The notes: generated by a model from the sequence alone, not told the origin. A stretch of DNA of 64,000 nt from Hylemonella sp. (GCF_027532185.1 NZ_JAPZSV010000003.1:806001-870000); one strand, 5' to 3'. Numbered from the stretch's first letter, positions 50,495 to 59,058 are shown. Numbers and translations are program-made.

Positions 50495-51325
50495 TCAGGC
50501 GGGCGGGGGCGCTGCGGCCTGGAAGAAGGCACGCAGTTGCCCGCGCACCTCGGCGGCGCAAGGGCACTCGGTCGGCGTTTCAGCCAGCGAATCGGGCCAG
50601 CCCGTGGTAGGCGGCAGCAACTCGCTGCTGACGTGGATGCCCGCCGCGCGCAGACGCTCGGCATACGCCAGGGCCTCGTCACGCATGGGGTCGTCGCCGC
50701 CCGTGAGGATGAGCGCGGGTGGCAGACCGGCGAGGCGCTGCGCGCGCCCCGGCACGGCATACGGGTGTTCGGCGTCCATGGGACCGCGCAGGTACTGCTG
50801 CCAGCCGTCGATCCACTTGCAGCCCGTGGCCTGGCCCATGGTTTCCCGCAGCGAGGCCGTGGCGTTGCACGGGTCCAGCATGGGCGAGACGAGGATCTGC
50901 CCGGCCAGCGGCGGATGGGCGCGGTCGCGCACCATCAGCGCCAAGGCCGCGGCCAGGTTGCCGCCGGCTTCTTCTCCGGCAACAAACAGGGGGGCGCCCG
51001 TCCCGGCCAGGCGCGTGCGCTGCTTGTACAACCACTCCAGTGCGGCATAACCGGCTTCCAACGCCTCCGGGAATGGATGTGCGGGCGCCAGCGGATAGGC
51101 CAGCGAAGCCACGACGGCCCCGGCACTGGTCAGCAACTCGGCCAGGCAGGCGCCGCTGTCCAGATCACCCGAGACAAAGGCGCCGCCGTGGAAGTGCAAC
51201 ACCAGGGGCGAGGACTGGCCGCGCACCTTGCGGCCCCAGACCCGCAATTCCAGCGGCGGCTGGCCGGGCACAGACAGGGTCTGTACCGGGACCGGCAAGG
51301 CGGAGGTGTTGGAGTTTGCAACCAT
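50495..51325 (-). CDS. Alpha/beta hydrolase fold (HSL family) protein lacking the nucleophilic serine
   Basis: A 276-residue hormone-sensitive-lipase-like protein. The oxyanion-hole motif LHFHGGAFVSGD is intact near residue 45, but the nucleophile elbow reads GEEAGG at residues 117-122 instead of GDSAGG, so the catalytic serine is a glutamate. The acid (GGDDPMRDEALAYAERL) is present, while the histidine position is unclear. It is first in the run toward the efflux genes and divergent from a LysR regulator. It may be a non-hydrolytic binding protein. Confidence 0.82.
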   Translation of the reverse strand: MVANSNTSALPVPVQTLSVPGQPPLELRVWGRKVRGQSSPLVLHFHGGAFVSGDLDSGACLAELLTSAGAVVASLAYPLAPAHPFPEALEAGYAALEWLYKQRTRLAGTGAPLFVAGEEAGGNLAAALALMVRDRAHPPLAGQILVSPMLDPCNATASLRETMGQATGCKWIDGWQQYLRGPMDAEHPYAVPGRAQRLAGLPPALILTGGDDPMRDEALAYAERLRAAGIHVSSELLPPTTGWPDSLAETPTECPCAAEVRGQLRAFFQAAAPPPA

Positions 51326-51436
51326 GAACGTGACTATAGACGTAGCTTTTCTGCGGATAAAGCGGGCTGCCACCAGAGGTCTGTTTCCAATTCATGAACA
51401 ATCCGCCCTGAAACTGACACATTCGGGAGTTCGGCC

Positions 51437-52351
51437 ATGGACCAGATTCAGTCAATACGCGTGTTTGCGCGGGTGGTGGAGGCCGGGACCTTCACCAAGG
51501 CCGCCGAGTCGCTGGACCTGCCCAAGGGCACGGTGACCAAGCTCGTGCAGCAGCTGGAAGCGCGCCTCAAGGTCAAGCTGCTCAACCGGACCACCCGGCG
51601 CGTGACCGTGACGCCCGACGGCGCGGCCTATTACGAGCGCACGGCCCGCGTGCTCAACGATCTGGACGACATCGAGGCCAGCATGACCAATGCCCAGGCC
51701 AAGCCCAGCGGGCGTCTGCGGGTGGATGTGGGCACCACGGTGGCACGCGAGGTCATCATCCCTGCGCTGGCCGACTTCTACCGCCGTTACCCCGATATCC
51801 AGCTCGACCTGGGCGTGACCGACCGCTCCGTGGACCTGCTCGCGGACAACGTGGACTGCGTGATCCGTGGCGGCGAGTTGCTGGACCAGTCGCTCGTGGC
51901 GCGGCGCGTGGCCAACGTGCCGCTGATCACCGTGGCTTCACCAGCCTACATCCGGGCGCACGGCACGCCCACGCATCCGGAACAGCTGGAGAACGAACAC
52001 ACCACGGTGAACTATTTCTCCACCCGCAACGGCAGACCTTATCCGAACGAGTTCGAAAAAGACGGCCAGACGCTGGAGATCTCGGGCCGCTACAAGCTCT
52101 CGGTCAACGAGAGCAACGCGATGATCGCAGCCGTGCTGGCCGGCCTGGGCGTGGGGCAGATCGCGGCCTTCACGGCCTGGCCCCTGATCGAACGCGGTGA
52201 GCTGGTGCAGGTGCTGCCCGACTGGACCTGCCACACCATCCCGCTGCACGTGGTCTACCCACCCAATCGGCATCTCAGTGCCAAGGTACGGGCCTTTGTG
52301 GAGTGGGTGGCGGAGCTGTTCACGCAACATCCTCGGCTGTCACCCCGCTAA
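51437..52351 (+). CDS. LysR-type regulator, probably of the efflux operon
   Basis: A 304-residue LysR protein: VFARVVEAGTFTKAAESLDLPKGTVTKLVQQLEARLKVKLLNRTTRRVTVT is the winged helix-turn-helix, followed by an effector domain typical of the DmlR/AaeR-like subgroup (SGRLRVDVGTTVAREVIIPALADFYRRYPDI). Divergent from the hydrolase-like gene and RND operon, which suggests local control as with MexT-type regulators. Its start has GGGAGTTCGGCC upstream. Confidence 0.9.
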   Translation: MDQIQSIRVFARVVEAGTFTKAAESLDLPKGTVTKLVQQLEARLKVKLLNRTTRRVTVTPDGAAYYERTARVLNDLDDIEASMTNAQAKPSGRLRVDVGTTVAREVIIPALADFYRRYPDIQLDLGVTDRSVDLLADNVDCVIRGGELLDQSLVARRVANVPLITVASPAYIRAHGTPTHPEQLENEHTTVNYFSTRNGRPYPNEFEKDGQTLEISGRYKLSVNESNAMIAAVLAGLGVGQIAAFTAWPLIERGELVQVLPDWTCHTIPLHVVYPPNRHLSAKVRAFVEWVAELFTQHPRLSPR

Positions 52352-52366
52352 GCGTCGGGTTGCGCC

Positions 52367-52924
52367 TCAGGGGATGATGTTCTGTAGCGGCCCCATCGGG
52401 CGTTTGACGATCTCCACCTCGTCGATCTTGGGCTGACCGCTCCAGGAGCGGTAGACGATCTCGTCGTTGATCAGCAGCACCAGCGCGTTGAAACGCCAGC
52501 CCGTGGTCTCGGTGCGGCGATGGAAGTTGAGGAAATCCGGCCAGAACGAGCCGGTGCGGACCTTGGAGACCCGGCCCCCCACCACCTCCACGCCCCGGCA
52601 GGCGTCGCGTGCTTCGAGGCAGGCCAGGATGCCGGGATCGAGATCCTCGCGCTTGAGCAGGGCGCTGGGCACGAAGCGACGCACCACATCAGCGTGCGTG
52701 AGCAGGGTCATGTTGGGATGATGCGCCGGGGCGAAGCCATTGCGCTCCAATGCCTCGCGGTCACTCTTGCGGGGTTCGAGCTTCTCCAGGGCGGCTCGCG
52801 CCTCGTCAAAGCTGTTGAAGCTCGTGGTGTTGGTATGGGTTTCGGGCAGCATGGCGGCACAGCCCGTGAGCAGCAGCGCCGCCATGCCCATCCCCCACCC
52901 TCTGCACCCTGCACCATATCGCAT
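52367..52924 (-). CDS. Hypothetical lipoprotein
   Basis: 185 residues with a lipobox in MAALLLTGCAAMLPETHTN near residue 21, so probably an outer- or inner-membrane lipoprotein. The rest (FDEARAALEKLEPRKSDREALERNGFAPAHHPNMTLLTHADVVRRFVPS) has no recognised domain but is frame-consistent. An ATG 12 bases further upstream (52936) is an alternative start. It is divergent from a DsrE-like gene, about 50 bases apart, and converges on the LysR gene. Confidence 0.72.
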   Translation of the reverse strand: MRYGAGCRGWGMGMAALLLTGCAAMLPETHTNTTSFNSFDEARAALEKLEPRKSDREALERNGFAPAHHPNMTLLTHADVVRRFVPSALLKREDLDPGILACLEARDACRGVEVVGGRVSKVRTGSFWPDFLNFHRRTETTGWRFNALVLLINDEIVYRSWSGQPKIDEVEIVKRPMGPLQNIIP

Positions 52925-52975
52925 GACGACTATCATGGCTGGCCTGCACCGCCCCCGACCATCAGGAGTTCCCCC

Positions 52976-53512
52976 ATGTTGCGTCTGAACGCCATTCCCC
53001 TGTGCGCCCGCGCCGGCCTCGTGCTGGCCGCCGCCCTGCTGCTGTCCCCGACCCCGACGCTGGCCCAGGCCAAAGTGGTGCAGACGCCTTACCAGAACCC
53101 CAAGGCCCTGGTCGACATCTTCCTTGATGATCCCGCCAAGCTGGGCGCGGCGCTCTACTGGGTGCGCAGCTTCGTGAACCCGCTGACCGAGGCGCCCTAC
53201 AGCATGTTCCCGGAGGACATCAAGGTCATCGTGTTGCTGCACGGTACCGAGATCGTGGCGCTGGCGAAGAAGAACGCCGCGCGCTACGAGGAGGTGTTGC
53301 AACGCATGCGCTATTACGCCGAGATGGGCGTGAAGTTCCGCGTCTGCGGCCTGGCGCTGCAGGACTATGGCTATACGCCGGCCGACATGCAGGACTTCGT
53401 GGAAGTGGCGCCCTCGGCCATCACCGAGCTCGTGCACTGGCAGAACCAGGGTTATGCGCTGGTGCCGGCCATCGTGCAGGACAAGAAGTTCTCGATCGAG
53501 CAGATCCGCTGA
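52976..53512 (+). CDS. Secreted DsrE/F-like family protein
   Basis: 178 residues with a signal peptide (AGLVLAAALLLSPTPTLAQA) and a DsrE-like fold: DIKVIVLLHGTEIVALAKKNAARYEEVLQRMRYYAEMGVKFRVCGLALQDYGYTPADMQDFVEVAPSAITELVHWQNQGYALV. One cysteine in FRVCGLAL occupies the position used for sulfur relay in DsrE-like proteins. Its place next to the sox cluster suggests a role in periplasmic sulfur handling. The ATG at 52976 follows CAGGAG. Confidence 0.85.
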   Translation: MLRLNAIPLCARAGLVLAAALLLSPTPTLAQAKVVQTPYQNPKALVDIFLDDPAKLGAALYWVRSFVNPLTEAPYSMFPEDIKVIVLLHGTEIVALAKKNAARYEEVLQRMRYYAEMGVKFRVCGLALQDYGYTPADMQDFVEVAPSAITELVHWQNQGYALVPAIVQDKKFSIEQIR

Positions 53513-53519
53513 AACGCTC

Positions 53520-53563
53520 GCACCATGAACAAGGGGACCCGCAGGCCCCCTTGTTCATGGTGC
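53520..53563. terminator. Long hairpin between the DsrE-like gene and soxB
   Basis: A perfect 17-bp stem GCACCATGAACAAGGGG / CCCCTTGTTCATGGTGC with a ten-base loop lies between two converging genes. There is no T tract, so it is probably a bidirectional transcription barrier or Rho-independent-like terminator of unusual type. Confidence 0.7.
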
Positions 53564-53573
53564 ACCGAAAGCC

Positions 53574-55307
53574 TCAGGCCGCGTAACCCGGGTTGGGCAG
53601 CACGCCTTCGACCTTGGGCATGTTGAGCTGACGCGGCGCGACCTTGCCGCCGCGCGCGTTGAGCCAGGTCTCGACCACGTCCCACACCGGCTTGTTGCCG
53701 GCGTTGCGTGCCTCCTCAGCCACCGGCGCCCAGCCGGCCACCTTGTAGAGCTTGTCCGCCTCAATGCGCCGGCCCTTGAGCGTCATGTTGTCGATGCGCT
53801 GACCCATGCCGGCCATGGGGTTGCAGGTGTAGCTCAGGCCACCGACACGCACCATGTCGCCACCCTGCTGGTAATAGGGATCGGGATTGAAGAGGTTGTC
53901 GCAGACGTCTTCGAGCACGGTCTTGATCATGGCGCCGCTCATTTCGCTCACCGTGGCGTAGGAATAGGTGGTGGCCGTCATGTCCATGAGCCACTCGCGC
54001 GTGATGGCCTGGCCCGGCAGCAGGCTGGTGCCCCAGCGGAAACCGGGCGAAAAGGCCAGGTCCGCGCCCTGCACGTCCATCAGTGCATCGAGCAGCAGCT
54101 GGTCACCCGTGCCGTTGAAGTTGCCGCGGCGGTAGAGCGTGCCTTCGGTCACGGCCAGCACTTCATTGAGCTTGCCCTCATACGGCGCGCGGATCTTGGT
54201 GATCAGTGCGTCCATAGCGGGATCGGCGGGCAGCATGTTGGCGAAAATCGGCAAGAGCTTGTAGCGGAAGTCCACCACCTTCTTGTCCTTGACCTGGAAG
54301 TCGATCACGCCGAGGAACTTGCCGTTGGAGCCGGCGTTGGTGACGATGGTCTTGCCACCCTTGTTGCTCACGATGCTCGCCACGGGCATGCCGTCGTGCG
54401 TGTGGCCGCCCAGGATGGCGTCGATGCCGCTGACACGGCTGGCCATCTTGAGGTCTACATCCATGCCGTTGTGCGAGAGCACCACGACGAGCTGCGCGCC
54501 CTTGCCACGCGCCTCGTCCACCACCTTCTGCATGTTCTCGTCCTGGATGCCGAAGGACCAGTCGGCCACCATGTAGCGCGGGTTGGCGATGGGGGTGTAG
54601 GGGAAGGCCTGACCGATGATGGCGCAGGGTACGCCGTTGATCTCGCGGATCACATAGGGCTTGAACACCGGGTCACCGAAGTCGGTGGTGGTGACGTTCT
54701 GCGCCACGAAGTCCACCTTGCCCGCGAAGTCCTTCTCGATGATTTCCTTCACGCGCTCCATGCCGTAGGTGAATTCCCAGTGGCCGGTCATCACGTCCAC
54801 GCCCAGCAACTTGCAGGCGTCGACCATGTCCTTCGCGTTGGTCCACAGCGAGGTGGCGCTGCCCTGCCAGGTGTCGCCGCCGTCGAGCAGCAGCGCGCCG
54901 GGCCGGCTGGCCTTGAGGCGTTGCACCAGGGTGGACAGGTGGGCGAAGCCGCCGACCTTGCCGTAGCGTTGTGCGGCCTTCTCGAAGTCCAGGTAGGTCA
55001 GCGCATGCGCCTCAGCCGTGCCCGGGCGCACCTTGGCCACCTTGAGCAGGTGCTCGCCCACGAGGTGCGGCAGGCGGCCCTTCATGCTGGCGATGCCCAG
55101 ATTCACATTGGGTTCGCGGAAGTGTATGGGTTTGAGCTGCGCGTGGCAGTCGGTCATGTGCAGCAGGGACACATTGCCGAATTTCGGGATGTCATAGAGG
55201 CCCTGCGCCGCGGTCGCCGCGTCGGCCTCGGCGTAGGTACCCAGGCCCATGCCCGCCATGGTGCCGGCGCCCAGCACCTGCATGAATTCGCGCTTGGAGA
55301 GATTCAT
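53574..55307 (-). CDS. soxB: Thiosulfohydrolase SoxB
   Basis: A 577-residue dimanganese metallophosphatase-fold enzyme that hydrolyses sulfate from SoxY-bound cysteine S-thiosulfonate in the periplasm. A Tat-like leader (SKREFMQVLGAGTMAGMGLG, KR rather than RR) precedes the metal motifs: LLHMTDCHAQLKP, LLLDGGDTWQGS, MTGHWEFTYG, VVVLSHNGMDVD and ILGGHTHDGMP. The C-terminal 5'-nucleotidase-like domain includes the RWGTSLLPGQAITREWL segment. It ends the sox operon. Confidence 0.97.
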   Translation of the reverse strand: MNLSKREFMQVLGAGTMAGMGLGTYAEADAATAAQGLYDIPKFGNVSLLHMTDCHAQLKPIHFREPNVNLGIASMKGRLPHLVGEHLLKVAKVRPGTAEAHALTYLDFEKAAQRYGKVGGFAHLSTLVQRLKASRPGALLLDGGDTWQGSATSLWTNAKDMVDACKLLGVDVMTGHWEFTYGMERVKEIIEKDFAGKVDFVAQNVTTTDFGDPVFKPYVIREINGVPCAIIGQAFPYTPIANPRYMVADWSFGIQDENMQKVVDEARGKGAQLVVVLSHNGMDVDLKMASRVSGIDAILGGHTHDGMPVASIVSNKGGKTIVTNAGSNGKFLGVIDFQVKDKKVVDFRYKLLPIFANMLPADPAMDALITKIRAPYEGKLNEVLAVTEGTLYRRGNFNGTGDQLLLDALMDVQGADLAFSPGFRWGTSLLPGQAITREWLMDMTATTYSYATVSEMSGAMIKTVLEDVCDNLFNPDPYYQQGGDMVRVGGLSYTCNPMAGMGQRIDNMTLKGRRIEADKLYKVAGWAPVAEEARNAGNKPVWDVVETWLNARGGKVAPRQLNMPKVEGVLPNPGYAA

Positions 55308-55334
55308 AGTTCAGTCTTCACTGATATGTAGGAG

Positions 55335-55364
55335 AAAAAAAGGCCCGGGGACCAGCCCCGGGCC
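55335..55364 (-). terminator. Intra-operon terminator between soxX and soxB
   Basis: On the minus strand GGCCCGGGG-loop-CCCCGGGCC is followed by seven T residues, after soxX and before soxB. It should reduce read-through into soxB. Confidence 0.9.
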
Positions 55365-55375
55365 GATGGTAGACC

Positions 55376-56035
55376 TTACTGGTTGACGGGCGACTTGGGA
55401 TCGAGCAGCAGGGCCATGATGTGCCGCATCTGCGTCTCGGTCAGCACGCCCTTGTGGCCGGCGCGCGGCATCTGCGAGCAGGCGTTGTAGGCCCGTGCGT
55501 TGTAAATCTTGCCCCAGGTGTACTGGATGATGGCGGCCGACTCGGGCGCGTAGAGATTGCTCACGCCGCGGATCTTGCCGTAGTTGTAGAGGCTCGGGCC
55601 CAGGGTACCGAAGGAGATTTCTTCCTTGCTGATCTGGTGGCAGTTGTAGCAGTTGCCGCCGTTCTCGCTGCCGGCCGCATCGGTCCAGGTCATGCCACGG
55701 CCGCTCTGGGCGATCTTCTCGCCCTCCTTCCAGTCGCCGATGTACTGGCCACCGGCGGGCCACTTGATGGTCGCCATGTTCTGGGCCTCGATGGCCTTGG
55801 CCCACTTTTCGTCGATGGGTTTGCCGGCCACATCGGCCTTCATGCACTCGCGGTTGGCGTCGTCGAGCACCAGGCGGTCCATCTTGGCCTGGCCCTGGTC
55901 GCGGAAAGAGGCCTGCATGATGTCGGCCGTCTTCTTGTCAAGTTCCGCGCTGCTGGGCAGGCTGGCACAGCCGGCCACGAAGACGGCCGCCACGGCGACC
56001 GCCGCAGCGGTGATGTATTGCGTCTGTTTTTTCAT
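55376..56035 (-). CDS. soxX: Thiosulfate oxidation cytochrome c subunit SoxX
   Basis: A 219-residue monoheme cytochrome with lipobox-like signal (AVFVAGCASLP) and heme motif NCYNCHQ near residue 128, with the likely axial methionine in ACSQMPRAGHKG. Long N-terminal extension before the heme domain as in type-II SoxX. With SoxA it oxidatively joins thiosulfate to the SoxY cysteine. Confidence 0.95.
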   Translation of the reverse strand: MKKQTQYITAAAVAVAAVFVAGCASLPSSAELDKKTADIMQASFRDQGQAKMDRLVLDDANRECMKADVAGKPIDEKWAKAIEAQNMATIKWPAGGQYIGDWKEGEKIAQSGRGMTWTDAAGSENGGNCYNCHQISKEEISFGTLGPSLYNYGKIRGVSNLYAPESAAIIQYTWGKIYNARAYNACSQMPRAGHKGVLTETQMRHIMALLLDPKSPVNQ

Positions 56036-56050
56036 GTTCGTGTCTCCAAC

Positions 56051-56845
56051 TCAGCGCTTGATGGCCGGCGCGATGTTCTCGGCGCCCTTGGCGTTGACGC
56101 CCATGAAGGTGCCCAGGGCCACAGTGGCCTCGCTGCCGAAGAGCGGGGCCGGGAAACGCTGCTGGCGATAGCAGTCGTTGAGGCGCAGCTGCATGCTCCA
56201 CATCTGGCCGTTGGACACACGGTAAGCCGGCCAGGCGGCAAAGCCGATGCCGTCGCCCGGGTTCTTGGTCAGGTTGGGCAGGTCCTGCAAACGGATGCGC
56301 TTGCCGTCTTCACCGTGGCAGGACGCGCAGGAGAAATCGTGCGAGCCGCCGCGCATGTAGAAAATGCGCTTGCCGACTTCGTACATGACCTTTTCCTGCT
56401 CATGGCTCTGAGGCAGGTTGAACTTGAGGCCGCGCGATTCGGCGGCGATCCAGGTCGCCAGCGCCGTCACATTGGCCATCTCGCCGCGTCCGAAAGGCGT
56501 CTTGGCAATCTCGGCACCGTTGAAGCCTTGCAGCGTCTCCATACAGGTCACGAGGCGTGACTCCAGATCCTGAACCTGCTTGGTATCAGCGAAGTACCGG
56601 GGCAACTCCACGAAGGCGCCCTTGACCACGCCCGGACCCTTGCCCAGATCGCACTTTTCCAGCGACACGTTCTTGGGACCGCGCTTCTGCTTCCAGAGGT
56701 CTTCCCCCTTGGCTTCAAAAAGTTCGGCGGGGTTGCCGTCGGCCAGCATGGCGCGGTATTCAGCAATACCGTCGGCGGCGGATTTCTGCGCCAGCGCGGG
56801 GACGCTGATCAGCGTGGCCGCGAGGGCCAGGGTCCAACGTTTCAT
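56051..56845 (-). CDS. soxA: L-cysteine S-thiosulfotransferase subunit SoxA (monoheme)
   Basis: A 264-residue cytochrome with a signal peptide (ALAATLISVPALAQ). Only one heme motif is present, CASCH near residue 178; the N-terminal domain keeps two non-heme cysteines (SLEKCD and LVTCMETL) in place of the first heme of diheme SoxA proteins. The active-site cysteine that coordinates the catalytic heme is in LRLNDCYRQQRF. The ATG at 56845 is used; a terminator separates it from soxZ. Confidence 0.95.
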   Translation of the reverse strand: MKRWTLALAATLISVPALAQKSAADGIAEYRAMLADGNPAELFEAKGEDLWKQKRGPKNVSLEKCDLGKGPGVVKGAFVELPRYFADTKQVQDLESRLVTCMETLQGFNGAEIAKTPFGRGEMANVTALATWIAAESRGLKFNLPQSHEQEKVMYEVGKRIFYMRGGSHDFSCASCHGEDGKRIRLQDLPNLTKNPGDGIGFAAWPAYRVSNGQMWSMQLRLNDCYRQQRFPAPLFGSEATVALGTFMGVNAKGAENIAPAIKR

Positions 56846-56875
56846 GTGTGTCACCTCGTCTTTTGTTGTGCAAGC

Positions 56876-56908
56876 AAAAAATGGAGAAGGACGGCTGCCC
56901 TTCTCCAT
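56876..56908 (-). terminator. Intra-operon terminator between soxZ and soxA
   Basis: On the minus strand ATGGAGAAGG, an eight-base loop and CCTTCTCCAT are followed by TTTTTG, directly after soxZ. It probably lowers expression of the downstream genes relative to soxYZ. Confidence 0.88.
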
Positions 56909-56922
56909 CCATCCCGTGGGGA

Positions 56923-57234
56923 TCAGGACACCGTTGCTTCGTCGGTGCGGCTGTCGCCCTTGTTGTCCTTCCAGCTCACGCTGATCTTGTCGCCAGCCTT
57001 GGCGCCCTTGACCACGAACTGCATGAAGGGGTTCTTGGAAACCGCCGGCCCCCACTCGGCGGTCAGCACGACCTTGCCGTTGTGGGAGGCGGTGACTTCA
57101 CTGATGAACCAGGCGGGAATGGTCTTGCCAGCCGCGTCCTTGCGCTGACCGGTTTCCATTTCGTGGCTCATGAGTACGCGCACGGTGGCCTTGTCGCCAG
57201 CGGCTTGCGCGCGGATGCGCATCGGATCTGCCAT
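56923..57234 (-). CDS. soxZ: Thiosulfate oxidation carrier complex protein SoxZ
   Basis: The 103-residue immunoglobulin-like partner of SoxY. It shows MRIRAQAAGDKATVRVLMSHEMETGQRKDAAGKTIPAWFI and KNPFMQFVVKGAKAGDKISVSWKDNKGD, the family pattern. There is no signal peptide; it is exported as a complex with SoxY by the Tat route in known systems. It lies 50 bases downstream of soxY. Confidence 0.95.
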   Translation of the reverse strand: MADPMRIRAQAAGDKATVRVLMSHEMETGQRKDAAGKTIPAWFISEVTASHNGKVVLTAEWGPAVSKNPFMQFVVKGAKAGDKISVSWKDNKGDSRTDEATVS

Positions 57235-57284
57235 GTTGATGACTCCTGAATCTGATTAAAACGGTGTGGGGATGTCGGGGGCCA

Positions 57285-57743
57285 TCAGCCGCCGCAGCCA
57301 CCCAGCGTGACCTTGACTTCCTTCTTCGCGAAGTAGGCCTTGCCGTCGGTCGTCAGGGCCACGGCGTAGACGTCGGAAGACTGGCCCATCTTGGCGCGCG
57401 TGGCGAAGCTGGGTTCGACGGCGTCGTTCACATTGAAGATCGCCACCAGCGCGCTGGGGTTCTTCTCGACCAGCAGAAGCAGGCGCTTGACGCCGGGCAG
57501 CGTGGTGCTGGCCGACAGCGGCACCACCGCACCGTTCTCGGCGATATCCGGGCCACCAATGGTGACGTCCTTGCTCTCCACGGGCGCTGCGCCACCCAAG
57601 GCCTTGACCACGTCGGCCGGGGTCTTGGCATCGAAGGCAGCCTTCTCGTAGGCCAGAGCCTGCTGCGGCAACAGACCACCGGCGGAAGCCAGCAGACCCG
57701 CCACCACGGCGCTCTGTTTCAGTGTCTCGCGACGAGTTTGCAT
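57285..57743 (-). CDS. soxY: Thiosulfate oxidation carrier protein SoxY
   Basis: A 152-residue substrate carrier with a Tat leader (TRRETLKQSAVVAGLLASAGG) and the C-terminal swinging arm GGCGG, whose cysteine carries the sulfur intermediates. The ATG at 57743 follows AAGGAGAGACAC; the track's earlier ATG adds eight residues ahead of the twin arginines and is less likely. A possible internal promoter lies upstream (motif at 57793). Confidence 0.96.
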   Translation of the reverse strand: MQTRRETLKQSAVVAGLLASAGGLLPQQALAYEKAAFDAKTPADVVKALGGAAPVESKDVTIGGPDIAENGAVVPLSASTTLPGVKRLLLLVEKNPSALVAIFNVNDAVEPSFATRAKMGQSSDVYAVALTTDGKAYFAKKEVKVTLGGCGG

Positions 57744-57792
57744 GTGTCTCTCCTTGAATAAGTCCATGCTAATGAAAAAAACTATCCTGCCC

Positions 57793-57804
57793 TATTGGTA
57801 CTTG
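57793..57804 (+). promoter_or_regulatory. Shared sox promoter motif, site 1 (soxY upstream)
   Basis: TATTGGTACTTG lies in the AT-rich 78-base gap between soxD and soxY. Its near copy TATTAGTACTTG (complement strand) lies upstream of soxC. A 12-base motif with one mismatch in two sox promoter regions suggests a common regulator. Confidence 0.5.
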
Positions 57805-57821
57805 TACTTAAAACTGCAACG

Positions 57822-58907
57822 CTATTTTCCCGCACCCGCGGCCAACCATTGCGCCAGGGTCTTTGCATCTGCCTCAGGCAGCGACTGGGCAGGCATGGGG
57901 ATGGGCCCCCAGACACCGGCGCTGCCACTCTTGATCTTGCCCGCGAGGTAATCACTCTTGCCGGCGTGCTTCTTGGCGATCTCGGCAAAGCTCGGGCCCA
58001 CGAGCTTGCGGTCCATGGCGTGGCAGGCCGTACAGCTGTACTTGGACAGCATCGCCTGCACCGCCTTGGTATCGACACCGCCCTCGGCTTTTGCTCCAGG
58101 CCGGGTCTCAGCCCTCGCCGGTGCCGCAGCCACCACCGCAGCAGCGGCACCCGCCCCCTTGGGCTCGGGCTTGCTGGTGTCCGCACCGCGCTGTGCACCG
58201 ACCAGGCGGTTCTGTTCCGCGAGGTTGCCGTGCGCATCGCGTGCATAGTCGGGCAGATAGGAGGCCACGCGCGCCTCGGTTGCGCAGTCCTTCATGCAAG
58301 CGACCGCCCGCACATCGGGCTGCGGCGCCTTGCTGCCGAACTCCCGGCCGGGCCAGAGCGCATGATCGGTCGTCATCCCGTTGCGATTGGGCATGCGCTG
58401 CTGCACCTCGGCGATGTTCTTCTCCGACAGCACGTAGTTGTCGGGCACGATGCCGCCCAGGTTGAGCAGGAAGGCCGTGACCGCGTACACCTCTTCGGTG
58501 CTCAGCGACTTCGGGGCGTTCCAGGGCATGGCGCGGTTGATGTAGTCCCACAGCGTCGAGACCGTGGGTACCTTCATCAGCGTGGTCCGCCCGGGGAAAT
58601 CGGCGCGCTTGAGATTGGCCACGCGACCGGTCTTGATGTCCTCGGCCGTGGTGCCACCGACCAGCGGACTGAACACCTCGCCCGATTCGCCGAAGATGCC
58701 ATGGCAGCTCGCGCACTTGCCCTCCCACACCTCCTGGCCCTTGGCCACGCTGCCCGAGCCCGCGGGCAGGCCCTTGAAGTCGGGACGCACATCGATGTCC
58801 CAGGCCGCGACTTCCTTGGCCGTGGCATCGCGTCCCACACCCGGAAACTTGCTGCCCTGTGCCTGCGCCGTTCCGAGCGCAATAAACAGGGCCAGCGCCA
58901 ACAGCAT
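57822..58907 (-). CDS. soxD: Sulfur dehydrogenase diheme cytochrome SoxD
   Basis: A 361-residue c-type cytochrome that takes electrons from SoxC. After a signal peptide (LLALALFIALGTAQAQ) there are two cytochrome c domains with CASCH near residue 65 and CTACH near residue 295, joined by an alanine/proline-rich linker. MNRxGMTTDHALWP-like and VACMKDC segments match SoxD. The ATG at 58907 is chosen; the longer track frame reads through repeat B. Odd: the GGAG sits immediately against this ATG. Confidence 0.9.
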   Translation of the reverse strand: MLLALALFIALGTAQAQGSKFPGVGRDATAKEVAAWDIDVRPDFKGLPAGSGSVAKGQEVWEGKCASCHGIFGESGEVFSPLVGGTTAEDIKTGRVANLKRADFPGRTTLMKVPTVSTLWDYINRAMPWNAPKSLSTEEVYAVTAFLLNLGGIVPDNYVLSEKNIAEVQQRMPNRNGMTTDHALWPGREFGSKAPQPDVRAVACMKDCATEARVASYLPDYARDAHGNLAEQNRLVGAQRGADTSKPEPKGAGAAAAVVAAAPARAETRPGAKAEGGVDTKAVQAMLSKYSCTACHAMDRKLVGPSFAEIAKKHAGKSDYLAGKIKSGSAGVWGPIPMPAQSLPEADAKTLAQWLAAGAGK

Positions 58908-58965
58908 CTCCGCTACGCGACCACGCGAGGCGCGACGCGCGACACAAGAAACAGCGTTATCGAGG

Positions 58966-59058
58966 AACGCCGTGGAACTGGCTTTGCCGGTCCACTGGCG
59001 TTGCCCCCTGGAGGGGGGTGGCGAAGCGAACGCAGGGAGCGCAGCCTGGGGGTGCTCA
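58966..59058. repeat. Intergenic repeat family B, copy 2
   Basis: The same landmarks as 24001-24093: CGTGGAACTGGCTTTGCCGG, the hairpin CCCCCTGGAGGGGG, and GCAGGGAGCGCAGCCTGGGGGTG, ending at the soxC stop codon (CTCA). It separates soxC from soxD. Confidence 0.85.
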
